Origin: Todiramphus chloris collaris
Taxonomy: Eukaryota > Chordata > Aves > Coraciiformes > Alcedinidae
Reading direction: 5' to 3'
DNA length: 64,000 nt
Assembly: GCA_025345505.1 (NCBI GenBank)
Contig: JANVCC010000030.1
Location: forward strand, 6,748,254 to 6,812,253
Positions within the stretch are counted from its first letter, which is position 1; each line of letters opens with the position of its first letter. The position numbers were made by a program, and so were the translations under genes. The notes beneath the pieces are model-generated. The model was not told the DNA's origin. It saw only the letters and a list, made by a program, of their open reading frames with translations, and did no database searches. Shown piece by piece: positions 38,301 through 52,553 of this stretch.

Positions 38301-39549
38301 AAACATTACATTTATTACTCAGCCTAACAGAATTGAAAAAAATGCATTAACACCAGAATGCCAAGCTTGCTGCCTTGAAAAAAACCCAAAAAACTATCTG
38401 CTGCTCTTGTGCTAAAAACTGTATCGCTGTTACAGATGAAGCCACTCAGTATTTATAGCAGGGTTTTTTTGGGTTTTTCTTTTTTTTAAATAGAAAATTC
38501 TAGCATTGTTTTTTAAAAACACACTCAGACATCCACTGTCTAGCCGGGCTTAATTGTTACCAGTAAATAGACACACAACTTGCAAATTTGGGCTCCAATT
38601 CAAAGACAGCAAACACAGATATGCTAAATGTAAACATATTTTTCAGTGCAGTTCTGGAGTGCCTTTGCTCTCATATAACAGTAGGAATAAGGAAGCACAT
38701 CCCACCACATCTGGCTCTAAATGACTCTGTTAAATGCAAGCACACATATATTACCATCGTGTTGCTCAGCCAGGTTTTGTGAATTATCACAACAGAAAAA
38801 GAGGACTGTAAAGGTTCACAAAACTCTGAAAATAATATAACTTAATCCCATGAGCAACACAGATGATTTCCCAAATGCAGCCCTAATCACAGAGCAGGTT
38901 CAAAATCAAAGTTAAACAAAGGAATTATTACCCACATTTCTAGCTTAGCTTTCCTAACACTACTGATCTCCAATGTTGGTTGCTTTGGTTTTTTTTTTAA
39001 ATATATCCTGTGCTGTCTTATTTCTCTTTCCTGTGGAGATGGCATGGGTAACGAATGAACAACTGAGACCATGTCCTATGACCTTCTCAGTCCACCACTC
39101 ATAAGCACCTATAACTACTCACCAATGGAATTCAGAAATAGTAAAATAGCATCTCTTGCACAGAGCTACCACTCTCATGCCACAAAATGTTACCAATTCT
39201 GGATAATTTTGTTTTAAGCATTATGTAAATTTTGTAATATCCATTTGGTTCATTTATCCATCTTATCTGTTTCTTTTTAAGGTGTGTTCTCACTGTGGAA
39301 CTAATCACCACTGGGCTCTGAGAACTTGGGATTAGTTTAGCTGATGCATACACAGCCACATGGAAAAGCTGTACAGAGTACCAGTGCTGGAACAAAGAGC
39401 CTACATCCCACTAGCAAAGAGGCATGAAAGGAGTAACCAAAGTCTAGTGTGCATCTGCAGCCTTCACAGTTGTCTTGGACTTAAAGATCAGTATCATTTA
39501 AGAAAGTGTTGCAATATTTGGATATAGACAGGAACAACCACAAAGAGCC
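35341..39549. other. Unique non-coding stretch
   Basis: AT-rich in 37330-37700, including GCAATTATTTTGCTTAAATC, a possible conserved non-coding element. T-rich low complexity occurs at 38463-38490. Open frames such as 35677-36141 (154 codons) overlap frames on both strands and have no domain. No interspersed repeat is recognised. Confidence 0.45.
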
Positions 39550-39800
39550 TGAATTAATTTTGCAGGGAGAACATACGGTTCATAAATATCTCAGCTTAAA
39601 AGCTGTATCACATGTAATTGCATTGGTTGGGTAATAATTAGAACACAATTACATAGGGCAACAAAGGAATGGCTGTAGTTTTATTTATGATAGAAGCATG
39701 GAGGATTTTTTTTCCTCAGCTCTGTAAGAGACATTAAAGCTATTTATCATCCTGGTAGTAATATGGCAGTTTTCTACAGAGACATATGGAACTAAACTGA
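39550..39800. promoter_or_regulatory. Candidate regulatory block with inverted homeodomain sites
   Basis: ATGTAATTG at 39612-39620 is the exact reverse complement of CAATTACAT at 39646-39654. The 25-base spacer holds TAATAATTA. TAATTG/CAATTA are homeodomain core sites (NKX and HOX-like preferences). Downstream are TTTATTTATGATAG and further TTTAT/ATTAA words. The surrounding sequence is AT-rich and non-repetitive. The motif geometry is seen; the regulatory role is inferred. Confidence 0.3.
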
Positions 39801-42800
39801 GCTTGTGTTTTCTAGGTATAACTTCTAAAAATTTATCTATTCATGTGCTTTCATTCCATCAAATTAAGCCAAACACATCACTGCTTTCCTGAGTGAGCAA
39901 AAAATCTAAATTCACTCCAAGTGGGAAGTACTATTTAATTCACAGTACGTGACAGTCCCAAGATCCACAAAGAGCAGAAGTACATGAACTTTTCCCTAAA
40001 TGAAGTCACATTTTTACAGCCTGAATACCTACTAGGTTTTCTTTCTTCTTTCATTTTATTTTTTAAAATTAGGCTCTGAATTAGCTCTTCCATTAATCTT
40101 TTCTGTTCAAAGCAAAGAGATCTAATTTATGTCATAGAGTTCTTCTGAAAACACTTCTCTGGTCTCAGGTTTAGAACATATAGCTCAGTGTAATTACTGG
40201 AGTGACCCAAATAAGACTTAATACATGCATGGAGCTTATACCTTCAAACCCAAACATTTGAAGGGACCTGCTACAAAAGTGTTCTAAATTAAAAGAAAAA
40301 TTCTCTTAGCAACAGTGTTTGGCCTAAAGAACAGACACAATTTAATCAAGTCCTATCTGAAAATGGTGACTAGAGGACTATGTGCAGGAATTTTAGAGAA
40401 TCAGAAACTGACCTTATGTATTATCACTGCTCTTAATCTGGCTTTCATTTATTTTTCTCTTCTTTAATTTCTCTGTTACTATTTCAAAACCAAGAATCCA
40501 TTTTCGGCATATCTTAAAAATATTAGAATTCTATTAAAACTCTAACAACTCAATTCAGATCTGCATGTATTAGTGAAAGGTTGATAAAGTAAGTGATATT
40601 CATATCAGCACTAGCTCTGCTGCTCAGCTGCTGTGAAGAAAAGCTTTGTCCCATTTTCTAATACTGCAGAGGTAGAAAGAACAGCGTTGTTTGATCTTTA
40701 TGTACTCAGGACCAGACAACCAGTCCAAAACAGTCAAGTTCACACTTCAAATACTCTCTCAGAGAGTTCTCACTACATTTGTTAAGTAATCTTTATTGGT
40801 TTCCCCAGTAGTTTGCTGCTTAAAGAAAAATCAGGTCTTCAAGTCTTAAAGGCTGTAGGCTTGATGCTTGCTTCCTCAAGCAGGTGCATCAAGATCTTAC
40901 CATCTAAGCAGGCCATGATTAGAGCACATTACATCTTCTACAAGATTTAAATGCATAGTTTTGTTAAAATAAATGGCATCAGTGTGACACTGAACAAAAT
41001 AATACGCCATTACGTTGCATTCCTTTTTACAATGATTTAATCCTCTGATGACCATCAATTTTTAATCTGCCAATGATTACACTGCAAATAAGTAGAATGA
41101 ATCTGAAAGTCAAGTCAAAAGAAATGAAAAGAAAGGACTCATGTGAATGTGCCTTTGGGGACAGAGATCTTTGTTATACTTCTAGCTGGGGAGTACTGAA
41201 CTAAGAACAGAGAAATTGTAAAACAAGAATATGTTTTTCAGCATCTGAGTCAAGATACCTAGCTACACGGGTCTTTGGCATCAACGTTTCTAAAAGTTTA
41301 GAGTTATTAGAAACAAAAAGGTACATGAAAAGGTGATACTTTTTTTGCATCCCACAGACATGCAAAATGCACCACTGATTTTCCGTAAGTGAAGTACATA
41401 CATGCATTTCTCCCAAATGACTATTCTTAAGCCAAGTATTTTCAGAACAGAACATAAATCCTTAAAACCAGAGGTTTATAATGAAAAAGCCATCGGCCTC
41501 TTAACTAAAGTGCTCTGTGTGCAGCTACAAGGAATAAAATCTACTCTCTATTCCTCTCAGAATGAAATAACCATCTCTCAGCACACCCATGTAGAACAGG
41601 TTGTAAAAATAAATTTCATAAAAAAAATATTCCAAAGTGTGGAATTAAGAATTAAAGATAAAATGAAGGGATTCCTGTAGGAAAGATCCAAGTGCTGAAG
41701 GACTTAACTCTATCTGTACAACAGGATGTATCACTTCTGCTTCTTGTTCTTGCATCGACCAATAGCATCATGGTGAGAACTTTTACTCTGGATCACCTGT
41801 GAATGTATCAAAAGCAGAAATGTTTTGAAAGAGCTGCACAGGTTAAAAGATGCTATACAGGTTACAGAAAGCAATGGAGTAAGGGACATGCAAAGGGCTG
41901 GGCCCTGGCCTTGGCTGCCTTCCCTGCTAAGTTTCTCTGAGGGAAAGCTCAGTGATGTCTCCCTGCCGTATGTTTCTAGAGATGCAGGCAGCCAGGGAAG
42001 GTTGAGATTCCTGCTCTGATGTGTAGGACACAGTCACACCCTTTGCCTGACCCAGTCTCCTGAAGGACATGACACTTCTCTCATCATGTGATCCACATTT
42101 CAGGTGACTAAAGGTGAGCAAAGCCAATATGCAAACCAGGCAGTCAAAAAGAGCAGTGAATAACTTTTTCAGGACCAGCAGGGTGAGTCATTCCACAGGG
42201 CAGTCAAGGCACGACCAGAACCTTTTAGAACTTGTGGCTACAAACGCCCAAGGGAAAAGGAAGAACTGAGATTGCCCCTTTAAGCAGCACAAGCCACTGT
42301 ACCAAGTTTTGCCATAGCACCTAAATGCACCAAGGAGGACTTGCAGATGATGTGAACCAGTGACCACCCAGACAACAAACCTACGCTGTGGTAAGAAATG
42401 GCAGATTTGCTCTACAGTGCAAAACCACTGTCTGAGCTTTGACAGGGACTGTCACGAGATACATCTTAATATTGGTCCTCATATTACAGAAAAGAAATGG
42501 CCTACCAAAGATGGGCAAAATTAGACTGAACTGTAGAATTAAGCAAAAATGGGGGCAACCATGCTTTTGAAAATGAACCAGAAAAGCCATCAGATTCCCT
42601 GAAAACACATGCAGCCCTGCCATGCAATCTCCACTTCATTTGCCATCAGCAGAAATTACTAAACAAGGCTGGGTTAGTTAACGTTGGAATGGGTTGGAAG
42701 GAATGAGCAAGTAGGGGAAGTGGAAGCCTGAAAAGTTTCTAGTAGATCAAGAGCCAGGGAAACATGAGGGTAAATCACAGGCAGAACCACAGTCTTAGAC

Positions 42801-44269
42801 AAGCACAACAATGTCTCAGGTGGGCCTGCTGGTACCTTATCACTGTTGGCACCCAGAAGCTTCCCTCAGACTAGTTTTCAGTTGCAAACTGGCTAACAAC
42901 TAAGTTCTATTGCAAATTCTTTACTGCTTTCAATATTAACATATTAATGCAGCAATTGTAGCCCTTTCTCCAGGTTGTGGGTGACATAGTTTGTTTCTTA
43001 ATTAAAGAAGCTGTAAAATCTGTTTGGACATGTACAGAAGGTAAAGCAGGCTCCCTGATCAATATGTCGCTACCATACTTTCTTCTCCTCAGTGCTGGTA
43101 GAGTTATTTTAGCAACACTGTTGAGCTCCCTATCAGATTTTGCAATCTCATGTTGAGAGAGCTGAAAAGGTCCATAAGAAGAACATATCCTAATATCAAA
43201 TTCCGTTCTATAAAATCATTCATTCATTAAAAAGTATGAAAGAGGACGGTTGTTATTATAAATCATGCATTCAGTTAATTGTAAATTCCCCACTGTCAGC
43301 TAGCTTCGTGGCTTTGCCACTAGATTTAGGCAGGAAGAGCTGCAGAGGTGCCAGAGAGTAAATGTACTGCTTGGAGCACAAACTCCTTCTCACCTGTCCT
43401 GTATGGTGGACAAGTGCTTGTTTGCCATGGCAGACAGCTCAAAAAACCCTGTTAGAGGAAATCTCCGCACTGATGGAGTGCACAGTCCTGCCTCTGGTGA
43501 GAATATCCAGATCAGCTGAGTCACTGCCATACCTATTTGAGGACATCTGGTCCTCTAGTAGTTTTGAGACAGGATGTTCTATCAAGTACTGTAACCACCT
43601 ACTTGTGGCTACAATTTTAGACATTTTCTTTTTTAAGCACTTATTAAAGCCCCACATCCAAAACTGTTCCAAAGACTTGTGGATAGAAGCTAAAATCAAA
43701 CCTGGCAATCCTTCAGACTTTTGTACCTGGTACTTCCTGATAACTAGCCTGAAGTCAGTTGTATTTGTATCAAAACAATAATACCAACATGAGAAGGACA
43801 GATTGCAACACAATTCAAAAAGACCTGGAGATAAAAGAAAAGAGACTGATCAGAAAGAACTGGGAACTTCAGAGTAATGCGAGAGACCGCCCCGAGTCAA
43901 GTGTGAGGGTCAGTACAAGGTGTACAGGCCAAAGACCCCTCCACTCTGGAAAGGGCCTCTTGTTAAGTCAGAGCTTCAACAAGCAGAGATTAGTTTAATT
44001 ATTTTTTTCTAGATTGATAATTAACTTCTTCACTCAAGGAGAATAAATCCATAGCACAGATGTACACTTCAAAGGGGATATAATCAAGCAGCCCAAGCTA
44101 CACCACTTGTCATCATGATAAGAAAGGTGAGGGATCAGGCCTCAAGGGGTTTCCTGTCACGTGAAGTGGCCTTTGTGGCCTCTGTAGATCCATGAGGAAA
44201 CAAGTTAGAACAGACTCTTTACATAAAAAAAGGTCTCAAAGTTACACTGGCATTCATCCAATTGTGGTA
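39801..44269. other. Unique non-coding stretch
   Basis: AT-rich with many short open frames and no recognised gene or repeat. Two overlapping frames of 139 (plus, 43362-43781) and 124 codons (minus, 43439-43813) share the same bases and resemble no known protein. Confidence 0.5.
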
Positions 44270-44470
44270 TACGTGTTTTGGATTTTTTTTAAGATAAAAT
44301 TGATGGATTGTCTTTGTTTCTGAGATACATTGTTTAGGATATGAATTTCACTGATTAAAATTAATTGAAAGTTCACATAATGACAATTCTGGTGGCATTT
44401 GTCCTTTATTAATAGTTGTTAATTTGCTAGGCCATCAAAATAGTTTAAAATGCTTTCTCACATTTTCTTA
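44270..44470. promoter_or_regulatory. Candidate AT-rich regulatory block
   Basis: Unique AT-rich sequence with GATTAAAATTAATTGAAAG near 44352 and TATTAATAGTTGTTAATTTG near 44407, so several homeodomain-type cores in about 80 bases. It lies about 100 bases before a CR1 copy. The call rests only on composition and motifs. Confidence 0.2.
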
Positions 44471-44572
44471 CCTTTTTATGCTCCAAGAAACTAATTACAT
44501 GTTGAAATTACAAAAGGAATGATACAGTTAAAGTAAGATTTACTATACTGCCCTATGAAATGTGTCCAAGAA

Positions 44573-44787
44573 GTTACACCTGGGGAGATTCTGACTGGAC
44601 ACAAGAGGAAAATTTTTCACAATGAGAAAGCCATTGGAATGATCTCCCCAGGGAAGTGGTGGATTGCCCAACATCTCACACTTTTAAGATCTGTGTGGAC
44701 AGGGTGCTGGGCCAGCTTGTCTAGACTGTGCTTTTGCCAGATGATCCTTGAGGTCCCTTCTAATCTGGTGTTCTGTGATTCTATGAA
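44573..44787 (+). mobile_element. CR1 LINE 3' end with intact tail
   Basis: Plus-strand CR1 of about 215 bp, from GGGGAGATTCTGACTGGACA to TTCTGTGATTCTATGA. It shows CCCAGGGAAGTGGTGGA, GATGATCCTTGAGGTCCCTTC and the 8-base ATTCTATG-type terminal unit that CR1 uses in place of a poly(A) tail. Strongly 5'-truncated; coding sequence is limited to the very end of ORF2 and is out of frame. Confidence 0.93.
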
Positions 44788-47700
44788 ATGTCACTCACCC
44801 ATACAGAATCCAACCCTGCACACATCTGCCTATGTTTCCATCTTAAATATGTAACAGGTCCAATCCATGTCAACAAATGAGCTTCCATTAAAGAGAAACA
44901 TGGGCAAGTGCTTGCAGTATTGGAGCAAAAGTAAAAAATATTTTGGAAAGAAAAATATCAGAAAAATTGGAAGTCTGTATTCATCTCGTGTTTTCTGTGG
45001 AATCCTTACAGATGTTATAGCTTAAAAATCTCAAACTTTTTTCTTTATCAGCATTTTCACGGAATCTTAAGGATTTTTTTGTAGTTTGAAAGACTTGAGG
45101 TGTATTTGATAGCTGTCCAAATCAGTAACTGAGGTTATTAGTCTATGCAAAAAAACCGTAACAGCTAGGGGTTGTTTGGCATGACCACAGCTCACTGTGA
45201 TTGCCATTCATCATTCACAGAGTTTGGGGAAAGTATAGGATGATGTTCATTCAGGCAGGATCAACACTTAATCTGACACTAACGTTGCTGACCATACTAA
45301 CAGGAACTGACTCAGAGTCAGCCGGAACAATTTTTCTTCCCCAAAGACTTCCTCACAGTGCAACTTGAACCACCATATACAATTATTCAGGTGCAATTTT
45401 ACAGTTTTTGGCTATTAACTTGCTTTCCTCCATATGACACACTGAGGAGCAGAAAATAAAGAAATAATCCAGCTGCAAACTTCACAGAAAGAAATTATAC
45501 TTTTAAAGAGCATGTGGATGAAAGAATGCACGTGTACACACACAAGGGGAAGGGAAAGAGTCTAATAGAGTGTTAAGCTCATCACTGCAAAGCTACTGGA
45601 AGGTTTTGTTTGGTTTGTTACAGAAGGATTACTTATAATTTCTGTATAAGAAGGAGTATAGGGTTAGGACTACTCAAGTGCACCATTACTTTCCAGGGGG
45701 TGGGGGGGCTTCTGTTTACTTAGAACAAAGTACATCTTTAGCTTTGCAGAACACTTTTAGTATTAAACTTTTCACCTTACTGGTATAGGCCTCCAGTTTC
45801 AGAAGTACCAGATGCAGCAGCTGTCTCCCTGTCTCTCTCCCTCACCCTGATAATGGTATTTTTTACAGACCAACTTCCAAAACAGCTGCACAGCTCTCAA
45901 GAAGCAAAACACCTCACAGACAGGATTTGATCTTTAGCACTGAGGAGCAAATAAAGCATTATATCAAACGGAGTAATATATTGACACAGTATAGAAAAAC
46001 AACATTGCCCTTTATGGCCTACAACATCAATACAGGCACAAAATAAAAGAGCTCTCTTGCAGCTCCAGCAGGAGACCTCAGGTGTGAGGCTGGTTGATGT
46101 CTAACTCCTGCTGTCTTTCATTTACAACTACCTGCTTGCAGCTCACTTGCTTGATCCTCACAGATCAGACAAAACCCCACATCTGTTTGTACAAGTACAG
46201 ACAAGCTTTTCCAAGCATACATTTTCTGCATGCAGATAGCTCTTCGCATGCTCAAATTTTGCATGCATAATTCAAATCTTCTTAGCATTTTGGGCACTTA
46301 AAGTCTGCTCAGAGAGCAAGGACAGAAGGTGAGCTACAAGGCATAGGGAACAGTTACTCCTCCAACAGGTCAGGGTCAAGTTTTGCCCCTAATAAACCTG
46401 GGGCTTTTAACACATCACTCCTTTCTCAACTAGAGAGGCCAGTTCCAATCCTCCCTCACCTCTTCACAGGCTCATAGTCACTTCAAACCAAAACTATCTA
46501 CCACAGTCAGAGTGGGAAATCCCTTTTCTTTAGGAATCCCTCCACATGAAACAAGTTCTGTTCTTCTTTCTCTTGATTTGAATAGAGATTTTTATAGCCA
46601 TGCTTCAGGAGACGGGACAGACCTTTCAGGAGTTTGGCTGCCAGACTGCGTACCTGATAGCTCTTTCCTGTGAGATAACAAGGGGTGGTCTGACTGACAG
46701 CACAACCCTTAAAGCAGGCTTTCTTTCTGAAGAAAGACTCTAGAAAGCAGACATAGTCCATACTTAGTACTGCTAACTTCCCAGATCATGCATGGATAGA
46801 GGCATTCCAGCTTCATCACCAGAACAGAAAAGGTCTTTGCTGCAGCTGAGCAAAGAGACTGGGTTTCTTTGTATGTAACAACATAATCGTGGATAAAGGG
46901 GTGAAGATCAGAACAAACATTCAGTGCAGCACAATAGTTTTGAGTAGGTCCGACTGGAGAAGTTAACTCGCAGGAGGCAATTTCCAACATGTTTATATAT
47001 GTTTAAAGAAAAACGAATAGAAAGCAGAGTAAAGGAAATAAAAATAATCAGAATTTCTAGTTCATTGAAATTTATTTTTCAGTAAATGCTTGCTCCCCAG
47101 TTTCCCAGAGCAGAAAAACTTCAACAGGGTGTTTCTCCCCTATTTCTCTTAGCTGCTGTCCTTACAGATTCGTATCTCTAGAAATTCTCCATCTCTTCAG
47201 AAAATGTATCAGTTCAGCTTCCACACTTTTTCCTCTCTGTGTGTCAGAATATTAAAGCCATTCATGACTTTCCAAAAGAAAGTCTCACACAGCAGGAAAT
47301 GAGAAAATTTAATTGATAGGGCATCATATCCTGCCTCTTGTGCTACAACAGAAGCTCAGCCATCTTACACCATCCATAAACAATGTGCCTAACCTGTCCT
47401 TAGTAATATCTGGTGATTTTAAGTCCACCTCCTATCCCACTGCTTTAACACATTTACCATTAAAAATTGCTTTTTATTCCATTTTCTTTAACTTCTGGCT
47501 ACATTCAATGGATACTGAAAACAATTTATTCTTTTTTTTGTTCTTTTAAACAACCTTACTCATGTTTCTGTTAGGTTTCCCCTTAGTCTTTCAACAAGCC
47601 AAGTTAATTTATTCTTTTCTCATAAATCCGATTTTCTCATTTATATTTAGCCATTACTCTCATTCAGAAATCCAATTAACCCTCTACCAAGTATCTTTAA

Positions 47701-50700
47701 AACCAGAATCACAGTGGTAGTTCAGAACAGCAGAAAGTTTGAGAGCTCAGGTAATTACATTTACTTCCAAAACACAAGGGTAACATGACAGCACAAACTG
47801 CAATATATACATTGTGCACATCTTAGAGGACACTGGGACAACCAGACCACAAGCTAGTAAGTAGGAAAACTTCCCTTGGCTATTCATCCCTGAGCTTCTG
47901 GAATCCAAGTGTTTATATTTCCACAGCAGATCTCTGTTACTCCAGGATTCAGGCCTCCTCACATCATTCCTGTCTACAGGAAACTCAGACTATTCAGTGC
48001 TCTGCTTCTGGTCTTGAAGCCCCACAGACGAGTTTACTTTTTCTATTCTCAGTAAATGGCAGTCCAGAAATCACCAGCCTTTTCTTCTGCGTGCCAAGAA
48101 AACAGCTTCAGCAGAAAAATTACTCAATTCACTCTGTCAAACTCAACATAAAAGCAGGCTGCTCTGCTGGTGCCTGTTTAGTTTCTAGAAGGTTACACTG
48201 GCTGCACATTTTAGGGTTTGTGGCACTTGGCCTTCCTTGCCCATGGCAATTTCTGCTTCTTCTAACTGAGTCCATCCTGAGAAAATCCACTGAGACACAC
48301 TAACAGAATGGACCCCTTCTGACAGCCACTGCTTTAGTAACAGCAGAGCATCTAACAAGAAAGGTGAATAGTTTTGTCTATGTCTTAATCCTCCACTTCC
48401 ATTTTTGGAAAAGCCATGAATATACAACTGTAGCTATATTTCTAGAATATGCCAAAAATTGATTCCCTGGATGAATAGGAAGTGGCTGCCAGAAAAAAAT
48501 CTTTTATTTAATAAATCAGATGGTTAACAGCAGGAAATTCATTGCAAAACAATTGTAAAAAAAATCCAAACTTCCCCAGTCAGAGCAACACAAATCTAAT
48601 AAAAAGTGTACAGTTATATCAACTTACCTACAATAAAAAATGACTTTTGTCAGCCAAGATGATGTGGCAGTTACAACTATTGTCCTTTCTGTAGCGATGA
48701 CTGAACTTAATGTTTGCTTTTTGACTCCCAGCTCAACTTCTCTCGTAACAAACAGGCAAACTCCTTAGGAACTTCCCTCTACCAATCTCAGGAAGCTAGA
48801 AATAAATAGTCTAGGCAAAGGTTGAGTTGACAGCGTGACTCTTTGCAACACAAACTATGGAGTGAAAAGCAGACATCTCCTTTCAAAGCAGGAGGCAAAG
48901 ATTGCCAGATGGAAGCTAAATAGTTGGCATCAACATCAATGGTACTTCTGCTGGCTTTAGAGTGCCTTTTTCTGAACCTAGTGAGAACAGTTCTTGCCTC
49001 AAGCAAGCAGACAGACCCTCCTCTAGTTTTGCTGTGACTGCCTGTAAAAACAGTATTTCTGCTGCACTCATTTAAGGGGAGAACACTGCAATTATTATAG
49101 ACAGCACTGTACTGGACCTTTGAAATAACTGCTGCTTAAATGCAATTCAGAAAACTACCAGCAACTACAGTAGTGGCCATCAACATCTCCAAAGGGAAGA
49201 GTACTTGGGGAAAAGGAAATGTCTACAGAAAGAGCAATCTAGGGCTACACAGTGTGAATGGAACTGTCAGAGCTGTCATGTTGTAAATGATTTATTCAAG
49301 ACTTTAAACTTTAAAGAAAAAATATGGACAATAGACTTTGGGGTTTTTTTTAAACCTTCTAGAAAAACACATCCATAACAATTTCAGACACCTATTTTGC
49401 GTACTGAACTCCTGAGAGAGAGAGGACTGCACAGCATTTACAGCATTAATACATGACATGAATAACATATCAACCATCAAATGTACATCAGAGAGACTTA
49501 TGGAAAGAGATTATTTAAGACAAAGATATTAGGCTGAGAAAATGCAAAACTGCTTGGAACAGAGAAAATAGATTGCATTAGCTATTTCAGATAACTACAA
49601 ACAACACCAGTATCCATCAAGCCCTCACTATGAATCCAGCAGATGTAGGACAGGTTTTGCATTTCAGAAAGATCACTCTGACATCTAATACTACACATAC
49701 AGGGCAGCCAGGAAAATTCACCATATGAAATTCAAGAAAGAATCAAAGATCTAGAAGAACTGAGTGTTACAGCTCCTGAAGGGAGCCCTGTAGGGAAATG
49801 CACAGTTTCCATAGAAAATAAATATCCTACAGCAGTAGTTTAAACAGGCAAAGAGAGGCTAGGAAGAAAGATCTCATCTCACTGTACTGATATCCACAGC
49901 CTCATTTTGCAGTCTCTGAAATAGCCACTACCAAGTTTTGTTCAGTATTTAGTGTAAGATGCCTATGTCCAGTGTAGCTTCTTTATAAAATGCAGTGTAC
50001 CCATCTGTTTTCAAAGACCCCACACCAAGCCATGAATGCATCAGGGCTGTTATACTCAGATAAGAGAAATCACAGTAGCTATGTCATGTAGCCATGAAAA
50101 CAACAGATCCTCAAGGTGATCTGAAGATATCAGAAAAAGAACAAGCTCATTATTAAGATAACACAAAACCAGTTTCATATCGTCCTATTTCCCTTATTCC
50201 TGCTGGCTGAAAGATCTACGTGTGTCTTTTAGAAGTGCCTTACATAATCTCACCCATAATTCTCTGAACAATTTATTACCAGAGTCCTGAAAATATAGCC
50301 TGACAGATCAGTACAAAAGAAACTGTTCTGAATCCTACCCAAGCTGGCTATCTTAGCCATCATTGTAAGCAGAGTGAAATTTGGAAACCATTTGCTTTTC
50401 TAGATGGAAAAATTACTAGCTCAGACCTACATTGCTTTTAATGCTGAAAACATTCTGCTCCAGTTGATGAAAGTAGAGAAATAGTCAATTTTAGTGCCTT
50501 GGCAGAAATTGTCTGACAAGCGATTCTGTCAAAACTCAACTCAGTGTTAGCATATAATCCATGTGAATGGCCTTTGGGGCAAAGATTAATTGGTGTAGTT
50601 TCTTTGGAAAGACAGCACTGTGAAAAGTGTATTCAAAATATTCCCTGATGGATTTAAACATAGGTGCCTAGTAACCCAAAGTAACAAGGCAAACCGCATA

Positions 50701-52346
50701 AGAGAGAAGGGAAGCCCAGAAAACTCACTTTGGGATAAATAAAGCAGGGCCCAGAAAGAATTGTAATGCACACAGTCACACCTCTGGTACAGCTGTTTCA
50801 CTGGGACTGAACTCTCTCAGATGTGCTTTGCTGGCCAAATCCCATGTACTGAAAATTAACAGATCTCCTCTTTGAGAAGGAGGAATAACTCTAAGCCTCA
50901 AACAGTTCTGTTCATTTGCTCATTCATGGTCCTCCTTCAAAATTTCTGTTGTTCACATAAAGGGATTTCATCATCCTTAGGCATTTGTGATCACAGTCAT
51001 AGAATCCAACTTCTGCCTTAAGTCTTCCCTTGCACATAGCACTGGAGCAGCATGGAGCCAGAACTCTGTGCCCAGATCTGCAAGTACTCTTAGAACATCT
51101 TAAGGAAGCTGCTAGAGTCCCTGTTTCATGTCTCTGCACAACAGTGAGATATTAATATTCTTGGTGAGGTGTTTCAAGAGCTGATGAAAAGTAATGTGTA
51201 AGAGCTTGGTATCACCAATATTTGTGCAAAATTAAGAACTAAAAATGTTGACAAGTAGAACTGCACAGCATTCTTCTCATCAGAAGGCTCTCTTCCCCTA
51301 CACTCTTCATAGTACAAGAGAAAACACAGACAGATGCACAAGAAAAAAAAAATAGCCAACAAAAAACCCCACAGCTAAACATACATCCCATGAGCATCAA
51401 TGCAGTGGTAACGACTGACATTACAGATGAGGTTCCACAATTGGACAAAACCAAGTTACCAAGTTCTAAAGCCACATAGAATACCACACCAGATTTTCCT
51501 TTCTGGTGTGTTATTCCTTAGTGCTGTAATCATTCTGAGGCACATGACTGACTCTTGGAAGTACATCGAATACTTCCTTAATCTTCCATAAGATGTTATT
51601 GGAGGAATAGTTACCAAGCAGGATTGGGGCTGCATTAGGATCAGTTCCTGAATGCACAACTATGATTATAAAAGCATCTCAATGCCTGGCTGCTAACAGG
51701 CTGCATGTTATCATGGGAAAGCATGCTGATTAATTATCTTAAAAAAGACAATGAAATGGAAATTTGATTTCACTCTCCCCTACCCTCAGACTGCAGCAGG
51801 GAATAGGAATTTTCTAAAATGATCCTGCAGTGTGCCATTCTTGAATCTCTAGCCATGCTTAAATTCCATACAGACTTTAGATTATACTTTTTTTTTTTCT
51901 TTTAAGCTGAAAAAACTGAAGTTAAGAAAGTATGACAGATGTTGAAACTATCTGCATTGCAAACAGTGATACAACACTTTGCCTTTATTTCACTTTGTAG
52001 CTTGTGAGGTTGTTACCATCTTGAGGGATACATTCTAACACTATGTTCTTCATCTCCCAGAACTGGCTAATTCTCATGTCTTCAAGAGGGAACTCCTTTC
52101 TTCCTCTTCCACTGTAAAGGGTTCCCTACCTACTAGCAGGAATGATGTTTCCAGTAGCAATTCATTACTGGAAAGCATGACAATTATGCACTCTGTTGGC
52201 ACAAGTTGACTCATAAATGCTGGACCAATGGGATACACATGTAGCAGCATCAGGATATTACATCATCACATCACTACTGAGTTTCATTATGAGAAAGACC
52301 TCTCACAGCTGAGATTTTTCCCACAACAGTTAAAAAAATAATAATT
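44788..52346. other. Unique non-coding stretch
   Basis: A G5TG7 patch lies at 45696-45708. Otherwise AT-rich unique sequence with short open frames on both strands and no recognisable gene, RNA or interspersed repeat. Confidence 0.5.
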
Positions 52347-52364
52347 AAAAAAAAAAAAAAAAAA
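52347..52364. repeat. A18 homopolymer
   Basis: Run of 18 A preceded by TAAAAAAATAATAATT. A mononucleotide microsatellite with no attached retroelement recognised. Confidence 0.9.
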
Positions 52365-52536
52365 GGTATTAAGTCTCCAAGCCTCCAGTTTTCCTAAGAA
52401 ATCACTAAAGGTGTGGGAAAGGATATTCTGACAGCCACCTCTTCCTATACACCTCCATGTGAAAACATTAACTGCTTACATGCTGCTTGAAAGCCCGGAA
52501 AACAAAAATAACTTTGCCATTTGAGGAAGATTTGTC

Positions 52537-52553
52537 TTTTTTTTTTTTTTTTT
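52537..52553. repeat. T17 homopolymer
   Basis: Run of 17 T followed directly by six C. A mononucleotide microsatellite. The sequence next to it does not resemble a minus-strand retrocopy. Confidence 0.9.

Noticed and set aside
41131-41165. Similarity to 50555-50585 (CATGTGAATG...GCCTTTGGGG) as a dispersed repeat
   Set aside because: The match covers only about 25 bases with gaps and does not extend.
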